DNA of 64,000 nt from Cellvibrionales bacterium UBA4451 (GCA_002390285.1 DGPB01000014.1:124001-188000); one strand, 5' to 3'; positions 27,288-36,919 are shown, counted from the first letter of the stretch. Notes: generated by a model from the letters alone, not told the origin. Program-made: numbers and translations.

Positions 27288-27588
27288 AACCACCAAGCCA
27301 GTATGAGAGCCAACCCTTCCCTCTCTACCTCAATGTATAACTGGAAAACGACCTAGAAAGGTGTTCGGAGTACTTGCCTGAGTACCACGAAGAAAGTGCA
27401 TATTTTCACATATCAACATTATTTTGTAGAATTTATACCTTTTGCTCGTTTCTCCCCCCACCACTTATCTCGCATTTTCTGTTAATCCTAACCTCTAGAA
27501 CAGGCGTAAGCCTCAATCCTCTACACTAGAGGCACTAAAAGCTACAACCGATAAGATTTAGAGGGAGTTTTTAAAATAATTGAATCTA

Positions 27589-27615
27589 CCCATTCTCGGG
27601 AGCTCCGAAAATGGG
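27589..27615 (-). terminator. Probable terminator of the pnt operon
   Basis: CCCATTCTCGG (27589-27599) pairs with CCGAAAATGGG (27605-27615) with one mismatch; loop GAGCT. It lies 20 bases past the pntB stop. The U-tract on the minus strand is weak, so confidence is moderate. Confidence 0.45.
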
Positions 27616-27634
27616 CAGGCTCAGTCTGGAGAGA

Positions 27635-29041
27635 TTAGGCAGACCGTAGGCCACCCAGTAATTTATCAACCGTTTCCTTTGCATCACCAAAGAGCATACG
27701 GGTATTCTCCTTAAAGAAGAGTGGATTTTCCACACCCGCATAACCAGAGGCCATACCACGCTTGAGCACTACTACCTGACGAGCTTTCCAGACTTCCAGA
27801 ACAGGCATACCCGCAATTGGGCTGTTTGGGTCATCCATAGCAGCGGGGTTAACGGTGTCGTTGGCACCAATAACCAGAACAACATCGGTGGAAGGGAAGT
27901 CGTCGTTAATCTCATCCATTTCCAGCACAATGTCATAAGGCACTTTTGCCTCGGCCAACAACACGTTCATGTGTCCAGGCAAGCGACCAGCCACAGGATG
28001 GATACCAAAACGTACCGTAATACCCCGATCCCGCAGCAGCTTGGTAATTTCACCCACCGCAGTTTGGGCTTGTGCTACAGCCATACCGTAACCCGGTACG
28101 ATGATGACGGCGTCCGAATTACTTAATTCCTCACAGACATCATCTATTGAGGACTCCTGTACGGTCAGATCCGAATCGACCACAGCGGCAGGGCCACTTG
28201 TAGTTTGACCAAAGCCGCCAAGGATAACGCTCATGAACGAACGATTCATCGCCCGACACATGATGTAACTCAGAATAGCACCACTACTACCCACCAAAGC
28301 ACCGGTCACGATCAACAGATCATTACCCAACATAAAGCCAATGGATGCTGCAGCCCAACCGGAGTAACTATTCAGCATGGACACCACAACGGGCATATCC
28401 GCACCACCGATGGCCAAAATAAGATGGACGCCTAAAACGCCAGCGACCACAGTCATCACAATCAAAGGAAACATGCCTTCGGTAACGCTGTCAGCGCCCA
28501 GGAACCACGCACCCAATAACACCGTAAAACCAAGTGCTCCCAGGTTCATGATATGACGACCCGGCAGCGTCAACGCTGCACTGGAAATACGAGCATCTAG
28601 CTTGCCACAGGCAATCAAAGAACCGGTAAACGTGATAGAACCAATGAAAACACCAAGGAATACTTCTACCAACTTAATGGTGTGCTCTGCGCCGTGGGTT
28701 GTCACCAACGGGTCGAGATAACCCGCAAACCCAACGAAGACCGCAGCCAAACCAACAAAGCTGTGCAGCAATGCCACTAGCTGAGGCATTTGAGTCATTT
28801 CTACTCGGTTAGCAAGAAACATCCCGGCTGAGGCACCAATAAGTATGGCGATGACGATGGAAGCAATACCACCGGCACCCATACTGACGCTGGCGATAGT
28901 GGCAACCAAGGCAATAATAATGCCGGCAATTCCAAAGAAGTTACCGCGCCGTGCTGATTCCTGATGACTCAACCCACCGAGGCTGAGAATGAATAATATA
29001 CTGGCCACAACATAGGCCACACTGACAAATCCTGCGCTCAT
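27635..29041 (-). CDS. pntB: NAD(P) transhydrogenase subunit beta
   Basis: 468 residues: eight or nine membrane helices in the N-terminal 270 residues (domain II), then the soluble NADP(H)-binding domain III with the fingerprint VIIVPGYGMAVAQAQ and the later VLVIGANDTVNPAA. With PntA it forms the proton-translocating enzyme that passes hydride between NADH and NADP+. It follows pntA by 12 bases. Confidence 0.96.
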   Translation of the reverse strand: MSAGFVSVAYVVASILFILSLGGLSHQESARRGNFFGIAGIIIALVATIASVSMGAGGIASIVIAILIGASAGMFLANRVEMTQMPQLVALLHSFVGLAAVFVGFAGYLDPLVTTHGAEHTIKLVEVFLGVFIGSITFTGSLIACGKLDARISSAALTLPGRHIMNLGALGFTVLLGAWFLGADSVTEGMFPLIVMTVVAGVLGVHLILAIGGADMPVVVSMLNSYSGWAAASIGFMLGNDLLIVTGALVGSSGAILSYIMCRAMNRSFMSVILGGFGQTTSGPAAVVDSDLTVQESSIDDVCEELSNSDAVIIVPGYGMAVAQAQTAVGEITKLLRDRGITVRFGIHPVAGRLPGHMNVLLAEAKVPYDIVLEMDEINDDFPSTDVVLVIGANDTVNPAAMDDPNSPIAGMPVLEVWKARQVVVLKRGMASGYAGVENPLFFKENTRMLFGDAKETVDKLLGGLRSA

Positions 29042-29053
29042 GATCGGTGTCTC

Positions 29054-30631
29054 CTATTTGCGGAACATTTTGAGCATACGATGGGTTACTCTGAACCCAC
29101 CCGCTATATTTATCGTTGCAATCAGTACTGCCACAAAGGACATAATACCAACGGCAATATTCCCAGCTTGGACCAAATGAAGAATGGCCCCTATCACGAT
29201 GATGCCACTAATCGCATTGGTCACACTCATTAGAGGGGTATGCAGTGATGCTGTCACATTCCAAACCACCTGATAGCCGATAAAGCAGGCCAACACGAAG
29301 ACCGTGAAATGGGTAAGGAAACTCTCGGGAGCATAACCACCTATCCCCAACAGGGCTGCAACGGTTATGGCTAGCACCGAGCCTTTACCCAACCATTTCT
29401 TGATAAATGAGGGCTCGCTTACCTGTGCTCCTGCGGGTGACGGCTCCTCTGTTCCCGGAGGCGGTGGCGCTGTCACCGGTACCTCGATTTTGGGTGGCGG
29501 CCAGGTAATTTCACTGTTGTTAACCACGGTGACACCACGAATCACGGTATCCTCCATATCCACTTGTGGCTGACCATCTTTTTCCGGCGTCATATCAGAC
29601 AGCAAATGTACTAAGTTATTGGAATAGAGGTCGCTGGAGACTTTCGCCATACGGCTGGGTAAATCGGTATAGCCAATCAGGGTAACATCATGATCCACTG
29701 CTACCTGACCTGGCACAGTGAGTTCACAGTTACCGCCTCGCTCTGAGGCCAAATCGACAACCACACTACCCGGCTTCATGGATTGAACCATGGCAGCCGT
29801 AATTAACTTGGGAGCAGGTCTGCCGGGAATCAGTGCAGTAGTGATAATAATATCGACTTCTTTGGCCTGTTCAGCAAACAGCGCCATTTCTGCTGCGATA
29901 AACTCGTCACTCATTTGCTTGGCGTAACCACCACCACCACTGCCGTCTTCATCAGCAAAATCCAATTCAAGGAATTCGGCACCCATACTTTCAACTTGTT
30001 CTTTCACTTCCAGTCGAGTATCAAAGGCGCGGACAATAGCGCCCATACTGTTCGCTGTACCGACTGCAGCTAAACCCGCCACACCAGCACCAATAACCAT
30101 CACTTTCGCCGGAGGAACTTTACCCGCCGCAGTGACTTGACCAGTAAAGAAACGGCCAAAATGATTCGCTGCCTCAATAACGGCTCGGTAACCAGCAATG
30201 TTGGCCATCGCACTGAGGGCATCCATTTTTTGTGCGCGACTGATACGAGGAAGACTATCGATGGCAAAAACGGTGGCTTTCTTTTCAGCAAGCTGTTCTA
30301 GTAATTCAGGACTTTGGGCGGGCCAAATGTAGCTGACGAGATAGGCACCCTCCTTCATCATGTCAACTTCATGTCTATCCAGAGCCGGATTCATCATTGG
30401 AGCCCGAACTTTTAAGATAAAGTCTGACTGCTCCCAGAGAGAGGGAGCATCTACCGAGATAGCTGCCCCAGCGGCCATATAAGCATCGTCATCATAGTGT
30501 GCTGGTTCACCTGCGCCAGACTGCACTACGACTTCGTACCCCAGTTTGATTAACTTCTGAACAGAAGCGGGGGTCGCTGCGACCCGCCGCTCATCCAGAA
30601 AAATTTCTTTAGGTATACCTAATTTCATCAT
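29054..30631 (-). CDS. pntA: NAD(P) transhydrogenase subunit alpha
   Basis: 525 residues in the fused E. coli arrangement. Domain I is NAD(H)-binding, with MKLGIPKE at the start and the Rossmann loop GAGVAGLAAVGTA near residue 175. A Pro-rich linker (about 380-405) and three or four C-terminal helices of domain II follow. The ATG at 30631 lies 8 bases from a perfect AAGGAGG and is preferred over the GTG at 30637, which is only 2 bases away from it. The enzyme makes NADPH at the cost of proton-motive force. Confidence 0.96.
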   Translation of the reverse strand: MMKLGIPKEIFLDERRVAATPASVQKLIKLGYEVVVQSGAGEPAHYDDDAYMAAGAAISVDAPSLWEQSDFILKVRAPMMNPALDRHEVDMMKEGAYLVSYIWPAQSPELLEQLAEKKATVFAIDSLPRISRAQKMDALSAMANIAGYRAVIEAANHFGRFFTGQVTAAGKVPPAKVMVIGAGVAGLAAVGTANSMGAIVRAFDTRLEVKEQVESMGAEFLELDFADEDGSGGGGYAKQMSDEFIAAEMALFAEQAKEVDIIITTALIPGRPAPKLITAAMVQSMKPGSVVVDLASERGGNCELTVPGQVAVDHDVTLIGYTDLPSRMAKVSSDLYSNNLVHLLSDMTPEKDGQPQVDMEDTVIRGVTVVNNSEITWPPPKIEVPVTAPPPPGTEEPSPAGAQVSEPSFIKKWLGKGSVLAITVAALLGIGGYAPESFLTHFTVFVLACFIGYQVVWNVTASLHTPLMSVTNAISGIIVIGAILHLVQAGNIAVGIMSFVAVLIATINIAGGFRVTHRMLKMFRK

Positions 30632-30915
30632 CAGCACTTCCTCCTTACCCAGACTTACACAAATCAGGCCAAGTAGTTAAGCAAAAAGGGAGCGCCTATT
30701 GTGGGCACCCCCAACCGCGACTACTCAGCTTATTAATTCAAACGATAAAGCAATTAAAAAGCGAAATTCTTAATTTTCTTATGTACAAATTTCTAACTCT
30801 TTTTATATAAGCACACACCTCAACGTCACTACGATAACCCTCTTGTCATAATGACGTGAATAATATTTTGGCAATAACCATAATCTACTTTGTAGTTATT
30901 TAACAACTCTAAATG

Positions 30916-32295
30916 TCAAGAACTTGATTTGTTTAAAGTAACAGCAGAGCCACTGAAACAATTGCACCCTGTCGCTCTTATCCAGATATCCAAACACACT
31001 GCACCCAACACCGCACCGTACTCCAGCAGAACTGCCCAGAGAGGCATTAAGAACGGTTCGACGTCAGTAGAATCCATATTGATACCAATGGCATAGGACA
31101 ACAACACACTCACTGAAAACGTCCAGCTCCACAGTCTGGGGAAGATCACCGCGAATGGCAGAAGCCAAATCAGATACCAAGCGTTAACCACTGGGGCAAC
31201 CAATAAAAACACACCAAATATAATATCGCCGCGTGGCATCTGCCAATTTGCAGCCTTACTGTGCTGCCAGAACAGTCCGATATACACACCCAAAAAAACA
31301 GAACCTAACATCAGTTTCACACTCAACGGCTCAAACCACTGAAGCAATAGAGCATAAAGGGAGCTATTAAACTGCCACTCTTTGGTAAAGACTAATAGCC
31401 CCCCTGTATCCGATGCGCCCAACCAAACAAAGGGGCCATACAATGCAGTCAACACTAAGGCAAATATCACCCAATAACGCAGCGACAATCGCCACAACAC
31501 AAAGGGTACTAATAACAAAGCAAATACCTTTGCCCCCACGCTTAATGCCAACAACCCAGCAGCAATGGCATACATCTTTTGCTGCCGACAAAACAGCGCT
31601 GCCATTAGCAATAAAACCCCTACGCCATCGGGGTGGGCGGTAAAAGCTAGCTCTTTAATGACCAATGGGGACCAAGCGTAGAGCAACACCCAGCGAATAC
31701 TGGCCAGGCGCAATAACAACAGGATTAGCACCATGTCTACCAAAGCGTACAATAATTGAAGCACCCAAACTGTTGCGGGAGATAAAAGGTGACTCAACAG
31801 AAAAGTGTATTGCAGGGTAGGGCCATAAATAGTTTGCACATCTGGGTAGTTAATTCTAGCCAACAATCCTTGAAAAATTGTTGGGATTGTTCCATCACCA
31901 AAAAATGTGGCGGGGGCTATTCCATAGGGAGAACCGGTCTCATAAAAACGATAGCCATCCCAAAGGTAGCGAAAAAAATCGTCTTCCCACAACGGGTCGC
32001 CTAGTACACCTATGACATGAAAACAGCCTGCCCATAATAATAACCGTAGGGGTGTTAGGGGTTGCTCACTGGCTCCTCGAAAGGCAACGAGCGTAGCGGC
32101 TAGGCAAATACTCAAGAGGCCATAAAACAGCCCTAGAGAAAGAAACTCTGGCTGCAATGAAAACCAAGCCAATACGCCATAAGCAATAGCGCATACGAAG
32201 CCTGCGCCATCCAAATGCCATGTCAAACCCAAGCTCTTTACACGCACAAAATGGGCATCACCTCTGTTGTTTTTTTCAGAATTAGCACCTCTCAT
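30916..32295 (-). CDS. Integral-membrane GT-C glycosyltransferase
   Basis: 459 residues with about eleven predicted membrane helices. A periplasmic loop after the second or third helix carries LWEDDFFRYLWDG, the acidic DD-x2-RYLWDG pattern of polyprenyl-phosphate-sugar-dependent GT-C enzymes (GT87/DUF2029-like). A second conserved loop has AHPDGVGVLLL, with YGPFVWLG further on. It probably moves a mannose- or glucose-type sugar from a lipid carrier to an outside acceptor (inference). It diverges from a GT2 cluster that may make that lipid donor. Confidence 0.75.
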   Translation of the reverse strand: MRGANSEKNNRGDAHFVRVKSLGLTWHLDGAGFVCAIAYGVLAWFSLQPEFLSLGLFYGLLSICLAATLVAFRGASEQPLTPLRLLLWAGCFHVIGVLGDPLWEDDFFRYLWDGYRFYETGSPYGIAPATFFGDGTIPTIFQGLLARINYPDVQTIYGPTLQYTFLLSHLLSPATVWVLQLLYALVDMVLILLLLRLASIRWVLLYAWSPLVIKELAFTAHPDGVGVLLLMAALFCRQQKMYAIAAGLLALSVGAKVFALLLVPFVLWRLSLRYWVIFALVLTALYGPFVWLGASDTGGLLVFTKEWQFNSSLYALLLQWFEPLSVKLMLGSVFLGVYIGLFWQHSKAANWQMPRGDIIFGVFLLVAPVVNAWYLIWLLPFAVIFPRLWSWTFSVSVLLSYAIGINMDSTDVEPFLMPLWAVLLEYGAVLGAVCLDIWIRATGCNCFSGSAVTLNKSSS

Positions 32296-32387
32296 TTAAG
32301 AACCTTTCATCTAGGATCATTTATTCCTGCGATGAATAACAAGATACCTCATGTAGGGTGTGAATTCCCCGCTGTCAAAGGAGGAGT

Positions 32388-32417
32388 ATGAATAAAATGA
32401 TGCAGATCGTGCCATGA
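32388..32417 (+). other. Nine-codon open frame with perfect ribosome-binding site
   Basis: AAAGGAGG lies a few bases upstream of ATG; the frame encodes MNKMMQIVP and then TGA. It sits in the divergent promoter region, 118 bases before the next gene. It could be a leader peptide or a vestige; nothing else supports it. Confidence 0.25.
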
Positions 32418-32534
32418 TGAGCTTATAAAAACATCCTATCATGATCAAAGGGTAGAACTATTCCTCCAACCCACACTCTATACAGCTCACAAGGCGGGTC
32501 ATTCACAACTTTCAACAACTAGGCGAGAAGCACA

Positions 32535-32849
32535 ATGAAAATCCGATTTTTCGGTATACCCGCACTGCTATTGTCAATCGCACTGGCTCTACCCGCTTCT
32601 ATAGCATCGGCCTCTATTAATATGGCTCCGCCCTCATTGGATGATCCATATCACCTTGGCAAGGTTACCTATCATCGAAAGTTAGCATGCGCTACGTGTC
32701 CATTGTCAGATACCGTCCTTGATGCTGCCAAAGCTGAGGATTTTATCCAGCAGCTCTGCTCCGATCAGCAGTTGATGGCACTCTTGAGTGAGAAAGAGAG
32801 TTCAGCCGTTGTACATTATTTAGAGAAATATTTTGGCCCCCGTGAATAA
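32535..32849 (+). CDS. Exported protein with a CxxC pair, 104 residues
   Basis: A signal peptide covers residues 1-26 (cleavage near ASIASA). The mature part contains HLGKVTYHRKLACATCPLSD: the context looks like a c-type heme site, but the expected His after CATC is Pro, so heme attachment is unlikely. The cysteine pair could instead bind a metal or act as a thiol. A further Cys occurs in QQLCSDQQ. AGGCGAGAAGC precedes the ATG. It starts a three-gene run with a GT2 and a DUF547 protein; function unknown. Confidence 0.75.
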   Translation: MKIRFFGIPALLLSIALALPASIASASINMAPPSLDDPYHLGKVTYHRKLACATCPLSDTVLDAAKAEDFIQQLCSDQQLMALLSEKESSAVVHYLEKYFGPRE

Positions 32850-32870
32850 CCTTGCTCGAGGACCAAGTTG

Positions 32871-33668
32871 ATGTATCAGAAAAAACGCATTATTTGCATC
32901 ATTCCAGCTCGGGATGAAGCTAAAGCCATAAGGCTGGTCATCAACGACCTGCAGGTATTGCGTGATGGTAATGGCAACGCAATCATCGATGATATTGTGG
33001 TCTGTGATAATGGCTCAACTGATAATACCGCCGCCATTGCCCGTCAAGCGGGCGCGCGAGTAGTTATCCAGCCTCAGCCGGGTTACGGCGCTGCTTGCCT
33101 GGGCGCCCTAGAAGAAGCCCGCAGTGCGGATATTCTGTTGTTCATAGATGGCGATAATGCATTTCTTGCCACACAGGCAATACCTCTGATCCACGCTACG
33201 GCTAACGGTGCAGACCTGGCTATTGGCTCTCGCACTCTTGGCCATATGGAGCAAGGTGCTCTCACCCTGTCTCAGCGTTTTGGCAACCAACTCGCTAGTG
33301 TACTAATTCAGTGGTTGTGGGGGGAAAAGGTCACAGATCTGGGTCCGTTCCGTGCTATATCCCAGGACGCTCTAAAGCGACTCGACATGGAAGATAAACG
33401 TTTTGGTTGGACCATTGAGATGCAAATTAAAGCCATTCAACAGGGGATGTCTATAAAAGAGCACCCCGTTGATACCTTATGCCGCCTTGGTCATTCCAAA
33501 ATCAGTGGTACCGTGAAAGGCACCATTGGTGCAGGCATTGGGATTTTATCGATGATAGTCAAACTTCGCTGGCGACAGTTTCGACAACAGGACAGTCATT
33601 ATGGATATTCACAACAATCCAACACGCCGGGAACACCGCTTTCTATTAGAGTAAAAAATGAATATTAA
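32871..33668 (+). CDS. Family 2 glycosyltransferase, dolichyl-phosphate-sugar synthase-like
   Basis: 265 residues. The GT-A fold is shown by IICIIPARDEAKAI, DDIVVCDNGSTDNT and the DxD-type LLFIDGDNAF near residue 95. The later DLGPFRAI and GWTIEMQIKAI motifs belong to the DPM1/DPG-synthase-like GT2 group, which load sugars onto polyprenyl phosphate. No C-terminal membrane helices follow. It overlaps the DUF547 gene by 11 bases. It may supply the donor for the divergent GT-C enzyme (inference). Confidence 0.85.
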   Translation: MYQKKRIICIIPARDEAKAIRLVINDLQVLRDGNGNAIIDDIVVCDNGSTDNTAAIARQAGARVVIQPQPGYGAACLGALEEARSADILLFIDGDNAFLATQAIPLIHATANGADLAIGSRTLGHMEQGALTLSQRFGNQLASVLIQWLWGEKVTDLGPFRAISQDALKRLDMEDKRFGWTIEMQIKAIQQGMSIKEHPVDTLCRLGHSKISGTVKGTIGAGIGILSMIVKLRWRQFRQQDSHYGYSQQSNTPGTPLSIRVKNEY

Positions 33669-34518
33669 TTCCGCCATTCAACCACCGCTTCGTACTCTTT
33701 TTCTCCTAGTTTGGTTCTCACTATTTACTTTTTTTTCACAACTATCTATAGCCGCTCCTGACAGCAGCTTGCAGGTATTTTGGTCAGTAAGCAACGAGAG
33801 TAGCACCCGTATTATTGAGCATAATGACTGGCAAACTCTTCTTGATATTTATCTGGACGATGAACACCCCAGTGGTATTAACCGCTTTGACTACGCTGTA
33901 GTCAGCAGTGAAGATCGCAAGAAACTAAGCCATTATCTACAACAGATGCAGCAGCTTAACCCTAGAACATTTAACCAAGCAGAACAAAAGGCTTATTGGA
34001 TCAACCTCTATAATGCACTCACCGTAGAAGCCATCCTGAAGAACTATCCCGTGGAATCCATCACCAAGCTTGGCGATAGTATTTTTAGCTTTGGTCCCTG
34101 GGATGACAAGGTGGTCAATATTCAGGGGCATAAGTTGTCGCTCAACGATATTGAACACGGTATTCTGAGACCATTATTTAACGACAACCGCATTCATTAC
34201 GCCGTTAATTGCGCCAGTATTAGCTGCCCCAATCTGTCGGCCTCCGCCTATACCTCAACTAATACCCATAGCCTATTAGAACAGGCTGCCCACCAATATG
34301 TGAATCACCCGCGCGGCGTAACTTTCGAGAATGAAAAACTCAATGTGTCCAGTATTTATCACTGGTATAAGGACGATTTTGGTCAGAGTGATCAAGCGCT
34401 TATAACTCACTTGATTCAATACGCAGAGCCCGATTTAGAGAAGCAGTTACGTCACTATCTACTCAACCCTCAGGGAGGAATAGATAACCATTACAACTGG
34501 GATCTTAACCAGCCCTAA
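33658..34518 (+). CDS. DUF547 exported protein
   Basis: 286 residues with an N-terminal signal peptide (about 1-32). The DUF547 core is clear: QKAYWINLYNALTVEAILKNYP, then HYAVNCASISCPNLSASAY with its two conserved cysteines, and SSIYHWYKDDFG. The family has a papain-like or transglutaminase-like look and unknown activity. The ATG overlaps the end of the GT2 gene, so translation is coupled. I infer a role in the same envelope sugar pathway. Confidence 0.85.
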   Translation: MNINSAIQPPLRTLFLLVWFSLFTFFSQLSIAAPDSSLQVFWSVSNESSTRIIEHNDWQTLLDIYLDDEHPSGINRFDYAVVSSEDRKKLSHYLQQMQQLNPRTFNQAEQKAYWINLYNALTVEAILKNYPVESITKLGDSIFSFGPWDDKVVNIQGHKLSLNDIEHGILRPLFNDNRIHYAVNCASISCPNLSASAYTSTNTHSLLEQAAHQYVNHPRGVTFENEKLNVSSIYHWYKDDFGQSDQALITHLIQYAEPDLEKQLRHYLLNPQGGIDNHYNWDLNQP

Positions 34519-34654
34519 GTTAGATACGATCAAAAGGTGAACCAATCACGGTACGCGACCTCTGAGCTAGTAGTCATGGATGAGTATCACCGCAACAAAA
34601 TTTTTACCTACATAATTTAGAAATAACTCACATTAAATGAGATCAGACTAATAG

Positions 34655-35203
34655 ATGAAATTATTCACGCTGAGCTTTGTTCTTTTTATCCTTGGCGCAC
34701 TACTGGCTTATGCGGAAACACCAAAAGAAACCAGCATAAACTGGGCCTCCTCAAAAGAAATAAAAGACCATATTGTATTGACCCTCGAGTCAAAGAAGGG
34801 AGAAGTGGCTTATGGTCCCAATTTTGCCCTCTCGAATGACGCATTGGGTGAAAATTTCTCTGAAATTTATTTAGTCAGGTCAACAAACCTCGACGATGAT
34901 GAGCAGTACACGCTCTATATTACTGCTCTTTACAATGATGACGATTGGCGTAACTACACCGGTGCAGCTTCGGCAGGAGGCGACAAGTTACCGTTAGTCA
35001 CCTTATCTAAAACTGGTCCTACCTGTAACGATACGGTCACCTGTAAATATGAGGAGGAGCTCGCTGTCAGCATGGATTTTTTCGATGTTGTTGACGCAAT
35101 GACATCTAGCTTTCAATTAACACTCACGGGTAATAGAACAGATCACATCAAAATCCCCGGCAGCTATTTTCGAGCAATAATGCAAACCATTCTGGCAGAG
35201 TAA
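34655..35203 (+). CDS. Secreted hypothetical protein, 182 residues
   Basis: A signal peptide (about 1-20, cleavage near AYAET) precedes a beta-rich domain with two cysteines close together (TGPTCNDTVTCKYEEE) that could form a small disulfide loop. No membrane helix after the signal peptide. I do not recognise a family. It is 136 bases downstream of the DUF547 gene and 171 bases before the katA pseudogene, and may be transcribed alone. Confidence 0.65.
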   Translation: MKLFTLSFVLFILGALLAYAETPKETSINWASSKEIKDHIVLTLESKKGEVAYGPNFALSNDALGENFSEIYLVRSTNLDDDEQYTLYITALYNDDDWRNYTGAASAGGDKLPLVTLSKTGPTCNDTVTCKYEEELAVSMDFFDVVDAMTSSFQLTLTGNRTDHIKIPGSYFRAIMQTILAE

Positions 35204-35374
35204 ATAAAACCTAGAGACTGAACGCTTTCTGCTATATCACCTACAAATACCGTTACAAGCCCGTAATCTCGGAAAACAATATACACTCATCGAATAGCGA
35301 TAAATTAAAACAGCTAACGTTATCTTTGATAACCTCTCGACAACATTATTCAGGTTATGAGCAGGAGCGCTACT

Positions 35375-36811
35375 ATGAAAAAGAAACTCACTACTGCTGC
35401 GGGTTGCCCTGTAGCTGATAACCAAAATGTGATGACAGCAGGTCCTCGAGGACCTCAACTTTTACAAGATGTGTGGTTCTAGGAAAAGCTCGCCCACTTT
35501 GATCGAGAGGTGATACCAGAGCGACGTATGCACGCCAAAGGATCTGCTGCCTACGGTTCTTTCAAAGTAACCGGCGATATTACCCGTTATACCCGCGCCA
35601 AAATTTTCAGTGAAATTGGCAAGCAAACAGAACTGTTCGCTCGTTTTAAGACTGTGGCTGGAGAACGCGGTGCCGCCGATGCCGAGCGAGATATTCGTGG
35701 ATTCGCTGTTAAGTTTTACACCGAGGAAGGTAATTGGGATTTGGTGGATAACAACACACCCGTATTCTTTCTACGCGACCCACTTAAATTCCCAGATTTA
35801 AACCATGCGGTGAAACGCGACCCCAAAAAAAACATGCGTAGCGCTCAGAATAACTGGGATTTTTGGACATCACTTCCTGAAGCATTACATCAAATCACCA
35901 TTGTTATGAGCGACAGAGGTATTCCTGCTAGCTACCGTCATATGCACGGTTTTGGTAGCCATACTTTTAGCATGATCAATGCCGATAACGAACGTGTTTG
36001 GGTTAAATTTCATTTTAAGTGCCAGCAAGGTATAAAAAATCTCACTGATGCCGAAGCTGAAACCGTCATTGGTACAGACAGGGAAAGTCACCCAAAAAAT
36101 CTGTACGAGAGTATAGAAAATAGTGGCCTCCCTAGCTGGAAACTGATGATTCAGGTCATGCCCGAAAAAGAGGGGGCAAGCTGCTCATACCACCCGTTTA
36201 ATCTTACCAATATCTGGCCACATGCAGACTATCCGCTCATTGAAGTTGGTGTGATGGAACTAAACCGAAATCCTGAAAACTTCTTTGTTGAAGTTGAACA
36301 ATCTGCATTTAATCCAGCCAATGTGGTACCGGGTATTGGTTTTTCTCCAGACAAAATGCTGCAAGGCCGTTTATTTTCCTACGGCGATGCGCAACGTTAT
36401 AGATTGGGGGTAAACCATCATCAAATACCGGTTAATGCCCCACGGTGCCCAGTTCATAGCTATCACCGCGACGGTCCCATGAGAGTGGATGGCAACCACG
36501 GAAGCACCCTGGGCTATGAGCCTAACAGTTATGGTGAGTGGCAAGAGCAGCCTGACTTTTCAGAACCATCATTGGACTTGGAAGGCGCAGCCGGCCGATG
36601 GAATCACAGGGAAGACAATGACTACTATTCTCAGCCCGGCGCCCTATTCCGCCTGATGACACCAGAGAAATAGTAAGTATTGTTTGAGAATACGGCATGC
36701 TCTGTTGGCGGTGCTAGCGAGGATATTCAACAGCGGCATATTGATCACTGCACTAAAGCAGACCCGGCCTATGGCAAGGGCGTAGCAGATGCATTGGAGC
36801 GTATGAAGTAA
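35375..36811 (+). pseudogene. katA: Catalase KatA (clade 3 type) with three in-frame stop codons
   Basis: A single 478-codon frame can be aligned from MKKKLTTAAGCPVADNQN to a C-terminal KADPAYGKGVADAL, matching small-subunit catalases end to end. It is interrupted by TAG at codon 36 (35480-35482, in DVWF-stop-EKLAHFD where relatives have Leu) and by TAG-TAA at codons 433-434 (36671-36676, in MTPEK-stop-stop-VLFENT where relatives have Gln-Gln). No frameshift was found. The catalytic His (ERRMHAKGS) and the heme Tyr (RLFSYGDAQRYRLG) remain. A restart at GTG 35510 would give a 387-residue protein lacking the N-terminal arm. I infer a recent pseudogene. Confidence 0.85.
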
Positions 36812-36874
36812 CCGGAAGATTTGTTCTTCAAAAAAGGTTCGTTCTAACAAAAGGTTTGCTCTATAACGACAAAG

Positions 36875-36919
36875 GCCCACGGGATTATGGCTAACAATAA
36901 ATGCCATTATTCCCTGGGC
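36875..36919. repeat. Long imperfect hairpin between katA and the DUF4197 gene
   Basis: Arms of 17 bases (36875-36891 and 36903-36919) pair at about 15 positions, one of them a wobble, around an 11-base loop. No clear T-run follows on either strand. It probably ends one or both of the convergent transcripts. Confidence 0.45.

Larger units (their letters stand above)
27124..27634. other. Intergenic region between pntB and icd
   Basis: 511 bases with no plausible gene. It contains the perfect FNR/Anr-type palindrome at 27274-27287 and a probable pnt terminator hairpin at 27589-27615. The rest is unremarkable. Confidence 0.55.

Noticed and set aside
32640..32720. c-type heme site in the 104-residue exported protein
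   Set aside because: The motif is CATCP; the essential His of CxxCH is missing.
35480..36676. Programmed stop readthrough or pyrrolysine in katA
   Set aside because: Three stops of two types, two of them adjacent, and a degenerate tail point to decay. Bacteria of this kind are not known to use pyrrolysine.
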